Shown here: positions 10,000 to 19,900 of the stretch, piece by piece
Position numbering within the stretch: position 1 is the stretch's first letter
Layout: every line of letters begins with the position of its first letter
Assembly: GCA_030442055.1 (NCBI GenBank)
Contig: JAUJEB010000003.1
Coordinates: 1 to 64,000, forward strand
Source: Agaribacillus aureus
Lineage (GTDB): Bacteria; Bacteroidota; Bacteroidia; Cytophagales; Cyclobacteriaceae
Reading direction: 5' to 3'
DNA length: 64,000 nucleotides
Position numbers and translations under genes: made by a program
The notes under the pieces: model-generated
What the model was told of the DNA's origin: nothing
The model's database searches: none
Seen by the model: only the letters and a program-made list of their open reading frames with translations

Positions 10000-10877
10000 T
10001 TGAGTTATTTTTCCCATCTGGGTGTAGAATACAAAATTAAAAAGACAAGGTGGCATGTAGTGGATCCGATGGCCGAATTTTTGATTAGTGAAGGAGTTTA
10101 TAACTATGTTAGCAATAATCCGATTTTAAGCAATGATCCTACTGGAATGATCGGTAAAAATATCAATGATAATTTAGCTTCCACTTTTATCGGTCCTGAT
10201 GGCACAATTATAGAGCATCGTGATGATGGAGACGATAATGTTTATTTAGTTAATGATCCCTCCAATTGGAATGGGTCAAAAGATGATCTTCCCGTTGTGG
10301 GAAAAGAAAATCCTAACGTGGATTATAGAGAGGGAGAAAAATATAAATATTATCATCCAAATGACTACGATCCATCTAGTCTCTTGAACTATTTAAATAG
10401 TATAAGTGCGGTAAGCATATCTAAAATAGCAGCAAATAAGGCAAACAATATGCTTGATAATATGAGTGCTAATTTTGTTCCTCTTTTTGATGCATCGGGT
10501 AAAGAAGTAATCGGGTTGGTACCAAAAGGAAAGGGTGCCTTTGCTTACAAGTTTGTTCGTTTTGTCAAAGGTGCGTTTGAGTTTATTGGCCCAGCGGGAG
10601 ATGTAGTGCTTACTGTATATAATACAAATCAATGGGTACAGGTGAATATGCTTATAATTCAGTTGGGACAGTTACTGGCTTTTATGTCTCTTTCGCATAT
10701 GGCGGGCCTGCTGGATTAGCTGTGGGAGCAATATTTATTACGGCTGATGCAGTTTATGATCAAATACAAAAACAAAACGATATGATGTATAAGGATCCTA
10801 GAAAAGAAATTAATTCAACAGATGACCTTAAAAGGGAATTTAGAAGATACAATAAATGGGGATGGTTTTGGAGATAA
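10000..10877 (+). pseudogene. Orphan (displaced) Rhs tip, frameshifted
   Basis: There is no good start (the frame opens at a TTG). From about 10048 it reads TRWHVVDPMAE, YNYVSNNPIL and NDPTG, matching the last part of the Rhs core of the upstream gene (GRWHVVDPLAD, YNYTANNPIL, DPDG). It then runs into a different variable region of ~200 residues. Frame 1 ends at 10719, but the coding character moves to another frame from about 10630 (GEYAYNSVGTVTGFYVSFAY, then GGPAGLAVG) and ends at 10877, so a single-base indel lies near 10622-10640. The Gly-rich hydrophobic end with FIGPAGDVV and GGPAGLAVG is common in Bacteroidota Rhs tips. This is best read as an older tip displaced by the protease tip and kept downstream as a silent cassette. 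Confidence 0.75.
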
Positions 10878-10893
10878 TAAAATACCAGTGCCT

Positions 10894-11418
10894 ATGACTT
10901 TAAAATATAAACTTGGAGCAGTGCAGTTAAGACAATTTTTGGTCTTGCCATTGACAAAATTAATTGGCGTTGTAGTTGTTTTTACTTTTCTAGCAACATA
11001 CTGGTTTGGTGTTAGGGCTCAAGATATGATCGTTGTTGTAGCTATAACTTGGGTTTGGGTTGGTTTAATTCATATTCTCCCTTTGCTCATCTTGGCAGCT
11101 TATCATTACAGGAGAAGTAAAAATAGTTTTTTTAATTTAGATTCAATTTCTGGTGAATATACGTTTAACAATGGAATTATTGAACTGAAATTCAAATTAG
11201 AGGAGATTGAAAGGGTGGTAAAAGTTGTTTCTCCTCCTAAATATGATAAACGCATGGATTTTTTGGGGGTTGGCTATTTTTATTATTGGAAAATCATTTT
11301 AAATGATTGTAAAATATTGCCAATATCTTGCATGCTTGTTAATGAAGATACAATTTTTGATGGGAGAAAAATTGAATTCGAAAAACGTATGTTTCCTATC
11401 CCCCCTCTCTGGGCGTAG
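10894..11418 (+). CDS. Membrane protein, candidate immunity protein of the orphan Rhs tip
   Basis: The start chosen is the ATG at 10894 (MTLKYKLGAV), 16 bases after the end of the displaced tip; an ATG at 10822 would overlap the tip and gives a weak N-terminus. About 174 residues. Two transmembrane helices lie near residues 15-40 and 47-75 (LIGVVVVFTFLATYWF; ITWVWVGLIHILPLLILAAY), followed by a soluble beta-rich domain resembling bacterial PH-like domains (LDSISGEYTFNNGIIELKF). I do not recognise a named family. Its position right behind an Rhs tip and its low GC, like the tip, suggest a cognate immunity gene carried with that cassette. A two-TM inner membrane protein would suit a membrane-acting toxin; this is inference. 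Confidence 0.6.
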   Translation: MTLKYKLGAVQLRQFLVLPLTKLIGVVVVFTFLATYWFGVRAQDMIVVVAITWVWVGLIHILPLLILAAYHYRRSKNSFFNLDSISGEYTFNNGIIELKFKLEEIERVVKVVSPPKYDKRMDFLGVGYFYYWKIILNDCKILPISCMLVNEDTIFDGRKIEFEKRMFPIPPLWA

Positions 11419-11546
11419 AATAAAAAAGTAAAATAACTGGGTGTATGTCTGGGACTCATAGCCGTCAGGCTAACGAATAATTTGATTGATATTTATAATA
11501 TCAGAGGGTTAAATGAAACCGAAGTTTCCATAATTCAATTTTTTTT

Positions 11547-11573
11547 GGCCAATCTTTTAAAGTGGCCTTTTTT
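11547..11573 (+). terminator. Probable rho-independent terminator after the Rhs cassette
   Basis: GGCCA ... TGGCC arms with an inner CTTT/AAAG pairing form a hairpin at 11547-11567, followed by six T. It lies 130 bp after the candidate immunity gene and 122 bp before the next YD-repeat gene, so it separates the two transcription units. Confidence 0.6.
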
Positions 11574-11694
11574 GATAACAGAATATAGGCAATAAAATAT
11601 TAAATAGTTAAATCTGACAAAGTAGTACTAGTTAATATTTGGAGAACCAACTTTAATCTTATTAAGCATCAGTTTTATTTAAAAAACAGAAAAT

Positions 11695-14600
11695 ATGAAA
11701 ACTTTTTTAAAGGTATTATTAATGTCAGGCATGACAATAATGTCCTATAATAGCAAAACTCAAGCTCAATCTATTTCAGATGGAAATGCTATTCCTCCTT
11801 CTCCCACTGCTGCCTCGCTAGGTGAATATGCGGACGTACCAGTAGGAACATATACAGGTACACCCAGTATTAATATTCCAATATATGAAGCCACATCGGG
11901 AGTTTTGACCGCTCCGATTATATTGTCTTATCATGGCGGAGGTATTAAAGTTGCTCAGGAAGCAAGTTGGGTAGGTCTGGGTTGGTCATTACAAGCGGGA
12001 GGGGTCATTTCACGAACGATCCGAGGTGGTGATGATCTGAATCCAAATGCCAACAATGACGGGATCAATCCTCTGGGATATGTTTATGCCCCCGACTTGC
12101 CTCCGCATAATCCAGACAACTCACCTTATATCACTGCTGCTCAGATCCCCTATTACAGGGAGATGGCTGATGGTTATTATGATCTTGAACCAGATATTTT
12201 CTATTACAATTTTGGCACCCTTTCAGGAAAATTCATTTTGGAAAAATGCGATTGCAGCTGGACTAATAACCCTGAATTTGTAGGGATCCCTTTAGAGCAG
12301 AATGGTGTGGAAATACGTTATTCAACCGCTGATCAACAATGGGTTATAACCGACGGAGATGGCAATAAATATTATTTTTCAACCCAGGAGATAACCAAGA
12401 CCTATTCTAAAAGCGAATCCAGCGATAATGATTTTGTAACAAAACAGAATACAATTAGTAACCCGGATTTCGTTCCTCCTGCATGGGTCACTTCCTGGTA
12501 CTTAGATAAAATTACTTCTCCAGTTAGCACTGACGAAATACTATTTGAATATGAGGCCCTTTCTCACGAAACAACCGGCCAATTACGCAAGAGTCAAAAA
12601 AGCCTTAAACTTCTGGACCTCTCACACAGTTGTTCCAGCTCTTGCGCATCGATTTCCCCGCAATCAAATGGAAGGTACAACATCTACTCAGGTTCGGTGG
12701 ATCTGGTACAAGATGTTTACTTAAAGAAAATAAATTTTGAAAATGGATACGTTTCCTTCGTTACAGGAGATCGTCTTGATATGGATTCTGAGTCAAATAC
12801 TTATAATCCACAACGACTGGAATCAATCGAAGTTTACAGAAATGGAGATGTAAACCCAATATTGACGGGAGCCTTCACATACGATTATTTTCAAAAACAG
12901 GGTCAGGAAGATAATTCCCTTTATTCGAGGCTTAGACTGGATGGTTTTCAATTAATAGGCAGTCAAAATGTGAGCCATCCGCCTTATGAATTTCAATATA
13001 TAGATCCTGGTTTTAATATACCGGCCAAAGATTCGTATGCTGTTGATCATTGGGGCTATTTCAATGGAACTTCTAACAATACCATACAAAATTGGGACAA
13101 ACAGCCTGGTTCAGGTACTTTATTGCCTGGGCTATCTTTCCTTTACGTAAATAGCGGAAATCCAGTCGCTACCTATATCCACGGAGCAAACCGCGAGCCA
13201 CATGAAACGTCAGCAAAGATCTTTAGCCTGAATCAAATTAAGTATCCCACTGGCGGAACACATACCTTTGAGTGGGAACTGAATGATTATTATGGTGAAA
13301 GAAAGCCTGACCCGGAGATTAATGTAGATCTCCCAGCTTTATGCGATTTTGATATTAATGGAGTAAGATTATACGGCGAAGAAACTTTTACCCTAGATCA
13401 ATCCACAAAAATAACGATAGACGTTAAATCATACACGCACCATGCTGTTTGGGTGAATGGCAATCTTGTACCTGCTGATTATGAAAAACCGGTAGGTAAA
13501 ACTTATGCAGGTATAAGGAAGTGGGATGAAATGGACCAAAAATGGATTAATCATAAACTATTTAAATATACTGATGATGATCCCACCGCTTTAATTTTAA
13601 CATATAAAGAAAACTTTCCTGCCTATCTTTTAGAAGCAGGACATTATAAGATATTTATTGAACCAGCCGAGGATTTATGTGCCGAGGCCTACATATCATA
13701 CCCCAACATTGATCCTGTACCTATATTTGAAAACGTTAAGGCGGCCGGTTTAAGAGTAAGTAAGGTAAGTATCAGTGAGGGTAGTAATACTATTGTCAAA
13801 AAATATGATTATTCCAAAAATGGGTCGTCTACTGGAACTTTGATGAGTCCAATCACTTATTATCATGGTTCCGCGGTAGATATAATTACTGCGGTTGGGG
13901 TTAATAGTTGTGTAAGTCAGTGTATATCTCAATCTCTTTATATCACAGGTTCATCAACAAGTGTAATCCCTTTGGCAGCATCGGCGCAGGGCAATTTTGT
14001 AGGTTATAATGAAGTTACTGAGCTTTGGGGAGAATTGGGTGACGGAGGTAAGACCATATATTACTACAGCAATGATCCTGATGAACTTCCACAAACAGAA
14101 TTCCCTCACCTACCGGGAGTACCAAATCCAAAAAACGGCAAGTTAATAAAAGTCGAACACTACGATAATGCCAATCCGCCCAATTTATTGCAAGAGCAAA
14201 ATTATCATTATGAACTGAAGACGTCTGCAAGGAAAAATGTAAAGGGTATCATAAAATATACTTTCCCTGCCGCTGATAATTCAAGTTATCAATTTTATTT
14301 TTACGATAACCATTCAGATTGGTGCTACCTGAATTATGAGACTACCACCATTTACGAGCCTGGCGATATCAACAAATCAATGGCCACAACCAAGAGGTAT
14401 GCCTATGACGATTTAATCAATAAACTACCTACAAAAATAACTTACCATAATGGCACTCCCTCAAATCAGTTTGGAGATATTATTGAAACAAAATATTATT
14501 ATCCCAATTATTTTACTTACAATTCAAACCCTTCTGATGATAGTGAACTAGGCAGCAACTTATTGCGCGATGCCCACAAAATAAATCAGATATTAAAGAC

Positions 14601-15096
14601 CGAGGAATACGTTGAAGGATTACTTGTTTCAAAAAGTGAGATTGAATATGGCGAAAATGGCAAACTCATTCCAATTAGTAATCGAACTTTTGCTAACGGA
14701 ACAAACGCCAGTAAAGTAGAGCTATTTCATGAATATGATCTTGATGGAAACTTACTTGAGATCAGTAGAATGCATGATATCCATGTTTCATATATATGGG
14801 GATATAATAACACCTTACCCATTGTGAAAGCTGATGGAGTAGATTACACCACGCTAAAAACTGCATTCGACGCGGTTAACGGAGATCTGGAGGCGTTAAG
14901 AGATCATACATCACTTACGGAGGCCCAAATTACTACCTACACTTACGATCCCCTCATCGGCATGACTTCCCAAACCGATCCTAATGGGCTTACAACTTTT
15001 TACGAATACGACGACCTCAATCGCTTGAAACTCATCAAGGACCACGAGGGCAACATTTTGCAACATTATGAATATCACTACCACAGCGATAGCTAG
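11695..15096 (+). CDS. Secreted YD-repeat (Rhs-like) protein without a toxin tip
   Basis: 1133 residues. Signal peptide about residues 1-25 (ending KTQAQ). The N-terminal domain (about 35-115) has SLGEYADVPVGTYTGTPSIN, then YHGGGIKV and SWVGLGWSLQAGGVISR, the signature of a Bacteroidota family related to insecticidal toxin-complex/Rhs N-termini. The middle is long and beta-rich, with Cys pairs. The C-terminal ~150 residues contain YD repeats (TYTYDPLIGMTSQTDPNG, YEYDDLNRLKLIKDHEG) and end with HYEYHYHSDS, the usual end of this family, so the protein looks complete rather than truncated. Such genes often stand next to DUF6443 Rhs genes and are thought to work as a partner or shell piece; that role is inference. 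It is preceded by a 276-bp gap holding a terminator and has its own AT-rich upstream region. Confidence 0.82.
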   Translation: MKTFLKVLLMSGMTIMSYNSKTQAQSISDGNAIPPSPTAASLGEYADVPVGTYTGTPSINIPIYEATSGVLTAPIILSYHGGGIKVAQEASWVGLGWSLQAGGVISRTIRGGDDLNPNANNDGINPLGYVYAPDLPPHNPDNSPYITAAQIPYYREMADGYYDLEPDIFYYNFGTLSGKFILEKCDCSWTNNPEFVGIPLEQNGVEIRYSTADQQWVITDGDGNKYYFSTQEITKTYSKSESSDNDFVTKQNTISNPDFVPPAWVTSWYLDKITSPVSTDEILFEYEALSHETTGQLRKSQKSLKLLDLSHSCSSSCASISPQSNGRYNIYSGSVDLVQDVYLKKINFENGYVSFVTGDRLDMDSESNTYNPQRLESIEVYRNGDVNPILTGAFTYDYFQKQGQEDNSLYSRLRLDGFQLIGSQNVSHPPYEFQYIDPGFNIPAKDSYAVDHWGYFNGTSNNTIQNWDKQPGSGTLLPGLSFLYVNSGNPVATYIHGANREPHETSAKIFSLNQIKYPTGGTHTFEWELNDYYGERKPDPEINVDLPALCDFDINGVRLYGEETFTLDQSTKITIDVKSYTHHAVWVNGNLVPADYEKPVGKTYAGIRKWDEMDQKWINHKLFKYTDDDPTALILTYKENFPAYLLEAGHYKIFIEPAEDLCAEAYISYPNIDPVPIFENVKAAGLRVSKVSISEGSNTIVKKYDYSKNGSSTGTLMSPITYYHGSAVDIITAVGVNSCVSQCISQSLYITGSSTSVIPLAASAQGNFVGYNEVTELWGELGDGGKTIYYYSNDPDELPQTEFPHLPGVPNPKNGKLIKVEHYDNANPPNLLQEQNYHYELKTSARKNVKGIIKYTFPAADNSSYQFYFYDNHSDWCYLNYETTTIYEPGDINKSMATTKRYAYDDLINKLPTKITYHNGTPSNQFGDIIETKYYYPNYFTYNSNPSDDSELGSNLLRDAHKINQILKTEEYVEGLLVSKSEIEYGENGKLIPISNRTFANGTNASKVELFHEYDLDGNLLEISRMHDIHVSYIWGYNNTLPIVKADGVDYTTLKTAFDAVNGDLEALRDHTSLTEAQITTYTYDPLIGMTSQTDPNGLTTFYEYDDLNRLKLIKDHEGNILQHYEYHYHSDS

Positions 15097-15282
15097 GGAG
15101 GGGCCGTATGTAGTTCCTGTTCGTCAGTACAGACACCGCAGTCTGGCTTACTTCAGTTCTAACCTCACAGTTAACAACCTTGCCACTTGCTTAGCTTGGG
15201 GTAACGACTCCCCCGCTTACGGGAATTTCACCCTTTGGAACACTCAATTTCATGAGCTATATTCACCATTCAAGGCGTACAC
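15097..15282 (-). mobile_element. Probable 5' remnant of a group II intron
   Basis: No protein-coding character. On the minus strand the segment starts GTGTACGCC at 15282, close to the GTGYG 5' end of group II introns. It continues with phrases typical of intron domain I: GAAATTCCCG, GTCGTTACCCC, AAGTAAGCCAGAC and GACGAACAGGAACTACATAC. It stops abruptly at the 3' end of the plus-strand YD-repeat gene, so domains II-VI and any reverse transcriptase are missing. The call rests on remembered sequence style, not an alignment. Confidence 0.4.
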
Positions 15283-15317
15283 AGTCACTATCATCCAATA
15301 ACACCTAAATAGAAGGG

Positions 15318-15446
15318 TTAAACACGCTCCAGCTTTAGCGGAAGTGTCTGATTGGTGTTCCTCTGACAGGCATAAATGTTTTTATCCTCATCCACGCAGA
15401 CATCCTGTCCGTGCCAGATAGGTTTATCATTCAGCTGATAGCTTGA
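15318..15446 (-). pseudogene. 3' relic of an NHL/beta-propeller type gene
   Basis: A minus-strand frame with no start reads YQLNDKPIWHGQDVCVDEDK followed by NIYACQRNTNQ and ends LKLERV at a TAA (15318-15320). The pattern DVCVDEDKNIYAC fits an NHL-repeat blade (DVAVDxxGNIYVA). It is bounded upstream by an in-frame TAG, only a few bases after the end of the DUF1501 gene. NHL proteins often accompany DUF1501/DUF1549 pairs, so this is likely the tail of a former third gene of that operon, lost by deletion. Confidence 0.4.
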
Positions 15447-15456
15447 CTATAATTGA

Positions 15457-16956
15457 TTAAGCCAAAATGCCTTTTACCACGTGTCCGTGTACATCTGTAA
15501 GCCTGTATCGCCTGCCTTGTGTCTTGAAGGTCAACCTTTCATGGTCAATGCCCATCAGGTGCATCAGCGTAGCGTGGAAGTCGTGGATATGTACTGGATT
15601 TTCAGTGATATTATAGCTAAAGTCGTCTGTAGCGCCATAGGTGAAACCAGGTTTTACCCCCGCTCCTGCCATCCACATGGTGAAGCACCTTGGATGGTGG
15701 TCACGACCGTAGTTGGTCTCCGTCAATTTTCCCTGGGAATAAACGGTTCTTCCGAACTCCCCGCCCCAGATCACCAGTGTATCTTCAAGCAATCCACGCT
15801 GTTTCAAGTCTTTCACGAGGGCCGCCGTAGGCTGGTCTGTCATTTCACATTGTCTTTTAATCCCTCCCGGCAAATACGAGTGTTGATCCCAACCTCTTTG
15901 ATAGAGTTGAACGAACTTCACTCCTTTCTCCAACAGCTTCCTCGCTAACAGGCAATTCGCCGCGTAAGAACCTGGATCCCGGCTCTCCGTGCCATACATG
16001 TCGAATATATAATCCGGCTCATCAGACATGTCGGTTACTTCGGGAATAGAAGTCTGCATGCGATAGGCCATTTCGTACTGCGCTATCCTTGCTTCAATTT
16101 CAGGGTCTCCGTAAACAGTATTCTGGACTTCGTTGATTTGTTTGAGATAGTCAAGCATTCTGCCTCGGTCTTTTCCGTCATAATTTTCAGGGTTATTCAG
16201 GTATAGCACCGGATCGGCCCCGGAACGGAACTGCACCCCCTGATGCTCGGTGGGCAAGAATCCATTTCCCCAAAGACGCGCATATAAAGGTTGCCCTCCC
16301 CCCTTTTTAGATACTAATACTACAAAGGCCGGCAAGTTTTGATTATCCGATCCCAAACCGTAACTCAGCCAGGCGCCTATCGAAGGCCTTCCCGCCAGCT
16401 GATGGCCGGTCTGGAAAAAAGTAATGGCCGGATCGTGGTTAATTTGCTCTGTGAACATGGATTTTATAAAACACAGGTCATCCACAATTTCAGCGGTATA
16501 TGGCATTAGTTCACTTACCCATGCACGGCTTTTACCATATTGATCAAATTTGTATAAAGAAGGGGTAATGGGAAACGAGGCCTGGTTAGCGCTCATACTC
16601 GTCAATCTTTGCCCCTGTCTCACAGATTCCGGCAGCTCCTCGGCAAACATTTTGCTTAGTCTCGGTTTGTAATCGAAGGTTTCAAACTGGGAAGGACCTC
16701 CGCTTTGAAAAAGGTACACAATCCTTTTTGCTTTCGGAACAAAGTGTGGAAGACCGGGGAGACCATTTGGGCCGGAAACCGGATTGGGCAGGCCGGTTCC
16801 GGCAAATAGCTTTTCTGTTCCTAATAATGAGCCCAATGCCATGGCACCAAGTCCCATAGAAGTTTTAGTAAGAAATTGTCTCCTGTCGATTTTTTTCTTT
16901 TCGTTGTCGAGATCCACATTTCCGGATCTGAAAGTATCTCCATGATGATCACACAT
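15457..16956 (-). CDS. DUF1501 family exported protein (Tat)
   Basis: 499 residues. A twin-arginine motif (DRRQFLTK, R25-R26) precedes a hydrophobic Ala/Gly/Leu stretch, so it is exported folded. The body is the DUF1501 domain: RIVYLFQSGGPSQFETFDYK near residue 80, INHDPAITFFQTGH, SIGAWLSYGLGS, WDQHSYLPGG, WGGEFGRT and GRDHHP, ending with HDFHATLMHLMGI. The family has an alkaline-phosphatase/sulfatase-like fold and is abundant in Planctomycetes, Verrucomicrobia and some Cytophagales; its reaction is not established. It lies 5 bp after the cytochrome/DUF1549/DUF1553 gene, its constant partner, so the two form an operon. Length is normal for the family. Predicted site: periplasm. Confidence 0.92.
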   Translation of the reverse strand: MCDHHGDTFRSGNVDLDNEKKKIDRRQFLTKTSMGLGAMALGSLLGTEKLFAGTGLPNPVSGPNGLPGLPHFVPKAKRIVYLFQSGGPSQFETFDYKPRLSKMFAEELPESVRQGQRLTSMSANQASFPITPSLYKFDQYGKSRAWVSELMPYTAEIVDDLCFIKSMFTEQINHDPAITFFQTGHQLAGRPSIGAWLSYGLGSDNQNLPAFVVLVSKKGGGQPLYARLWGNGFLPTEHQGVQFRSGADPVLYLNNPENYDGKDRGRMLDYLKQINEVQNTVYGDPEIEARIAQYEMAYRMQTSIPEVTDMSDEPDYIFDMYGTESRDPGSYAANCLLARKLLEKGVKFVQLYQRGWDQHSYLPGGIKRQCEMTDQPTAALVKDLKQRGLLEDTLVIWGGEFGRTVYSQGKLTETNYGRDHHPRCFTMWMAGAGVKPGFTYGATDDFSYNITENPVHIHDFHATLMHLMGIDHERLTFKTQGRRYRLTDVHGHVVKGILA

Positions 16957-16961
16957 GTTTT

Positions 16962-19900
16962 TTATCTTTTAGTAATACTTGCGTCTGAATTGATAATTAC
17001 GCTGGCCACAACGGCATTGGCAGCCACCAGATTGGAATCCAGCGACCGATCCACCCGGTATGCTCCGGCCTCCAGCCATCCTTTGGCCTTCCCTTTTTTG
17101 GATTTAAAAACTTCATACTCGGAAGCCTGCAAATCCTTTAGAATATCCAGCTCTTTTGTTTCGGGCTTCCTCCCTGTTATTCGCTTATAAGCACTGGCAA
17201 TGCTCTCCTTACTACTACCGTCCCTGGTGATATTTTCTCCAATCACTTTAGCCGTCTCCAAATAGGTGGGATCATTGAGCAAGACCAATGCCTGCAGCGG
17301 TGTATTTGTTTTCTGTCTTCTGACGGTACACTCTGTTCGTTCCGGCTGGTCAAAGGTCGAGAGTGTCGGATGAGGAACCGTGCGTTTCCATATGGTATAA
17401 AGGCTTCTTCTATAAAGCTTATCACCAATGTCCTGAACGTATTTGCCGCCATTCATTTTCCACAAGCCCGGTGGCTGATAAGGTTTTACACTGGGACCGC
17501 CGACCTGCCGATTCAATAGTCCACTGGCCGCCAGCGCGTTATCGCGCATCATCTCACTGGTAAGCCTGACTTTTGGTCCCCTGGCCAGTAATACGTTGGC
17601 AGGGTCTTTTTCCAACAGCTCCCGGTGCGCATAAGAACTTTGCCTATAGGTGGCTGACATCACGATCAGCTTCTGAAGCGCCTTGACATCCCAGCCGGAT
17701 CTGATAAATTCCAACGCCAACCAGTCTAGCAGTTCGGGGTGACTGGGCAGTTCTCCCTGGTTTCCAAAGTCCTCTGTCGTTCTCACCAATCCTTGTCCGA
17801 AATAGTTTTGCCAGTATCTATTGACAGCAACCCTTGCGGTCAACGGGTGATCGGGATCCGTAAGCCAGCGTGCCAATCCAAGGCGGTTCTTTGGTAGGTC
17901 TGCCTTCCAGGGCAAAATACTTTCCGGAACATCGGGAAATACTTCCTCACCATAAGCATCGTACTGTCCTCTTTCCAACAGGTAGGCTTGTCTGGGCTTC
18001 TGCATCTCTTTCATGACCATAATTTCCTGTACTTCCTCCTGTTGGGCAAATAGCCTGGATCTTGCATCAATCAATTGCTTTTGTGACGCTTTTGCCGGTT
18101 GAGAGTTTACTGCTAAATAATAGTTTTTGAATAAACCCTTTTGCACATCACTCAACTGATCCGGGGAAAGCGAAAGCAGAGAACGCAGCGATTTCGGATC
18201 GGCAATTTGAAGCACCTCAATACCTGTAAGTGTTTTATCATAAATTAATACATCGTCAACTTTAGCGTTTTTTAACCCTACCCCTCTCCAGCGAGCCCCA
18301 ACATGCAGCCCCGGTTCTATTGGCTCAGGATAAATCTGATCTTCGTAGTCAAAGAATATGATATCTTTGTACAGGTTATCGATAACAATTTCCGTTTCCA
18401 ATTCCCGACCATTCATATAGATCTTTGCCCCTGAGGCCTTGCTGGATCCATCGTACGTCAGCATAACGTGCACCCATTCATCTTTCGGTATTTTAGCAAT
18501 GCTTCTTTCCATGATCGCATTGTCGGGCCAGGTATGGGAAAGCATCAGTTCCAGCTTACCATCTTTGAGGTATAAATGATAACCCCGGTATGCGTGGAGC
18601 ATGGTGCCCTTGTTCTTGTGAAAAATGACACCTTCACTCAGGTCTTTGGGAATATTTACCCATACACCTATACTGAAGGGATCTTTTCGTTGGAAAATTC
18701 CGAACTCCTCCATTTCAAACCATGCTTCTCCATTCATAAAAAGCCCTTTGCCTTCATGTCCTTCAACATAATCAGGCACCTCTTTATTGGAATAAGGACG
18801 GTCCATTTTTCCCTTTTCCGAAGGGTCCAAGCTATTCCTCAAATTGCCATTCAACGCAAACCTTCCCAACAATCCCCTGGTTGGCAGGGTAGCAGAAATG
18901 GATTTATATCGCTCTTCGTCGATCCATTTATCAGCCGTTAGCTTTTCCTCTTCTGTAATTTTACGGGCTTCATCTTCCTCTTCATTAACTACCTTTTCAA
19001 GGAAAGCGATAATTTCCTGCTGCTCGTCCGTAGGCAATTGCAGGTTGGGAACCGGCATAGACATCTCCCAGGGAATTTGACCGGTCTCGTTGACATTGTT
19101 GAAAAAACTATATAGTTCATAAAAATTTTTCTGAGAGATTGGATCATATTTATGATCATGACACCTTGAGCAAGCTACTGTCAACCCCATAAATCCCTGG
19201 CCTACCAGCGAAGCCCGCTCTACTACATATTCCACTCTGAACTCTTCATCGACTATCCCTCCTTCCAGGTTTTGGGGGTGAAGTCTGTTGAAAGTGGTGG
19301 CCAATATCTGTTCCCGAGAGGCATTGGGCAGGAGATCGCCTGCCAGCTGCCATTCAATAAACTGGTCATAAGCCATATTTTCGTTAAACGACCTAATCAC
19401 CCAATCCCGCCATGGACTCACATCTCTGTACCTGTCCACCTGATAACCATGCGTGTCGGAGTAACGTGCCAAATCCATCCAGTCAATAGCCATTTTTTCT
19501 CCGTAATGAGCAGAGGCAAGGAGTCTGTCGACCTGTTTTTCATAAGCATCCTCGGAGTCATCCTTCAGGAAGGCCGCTGTTTCCGCTGCCGTTGGAGGCA
19601 ATCCTGTCAGGTCAAAGGATACTCTCCTCAATAGAAGTTCCTTCGATGCCTCTTTTGAAGGGGTAAGTTTTTCCTTTTCAAGTTTTTTGATAACAAAATT
19701 ATCAATGGTGTTCCGTGTCCAATCAGTAGTTTCTATTTCTGGCACTTTCTTTTCTTCAGGCTTTAAAAAGGCCCAATGAGGTTTGTATTCCGCACCATCT
19801 TCTATCCACTTGGTCAATACGGCTTTCTCATATGTTGTCAAGGTTAAATTCGATTCGGGCGTAGGCATGATGAATTCCGGATCATCAGATATAATCCGGT

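Noticed and set aside
15068-15301. A 77-codon plus-strand open frame after the YD-repeat gene
   Set aside because: Its composition and motifs fit the antisense of intron-like RNA, not a protein; it overlaps the end of the real gene.
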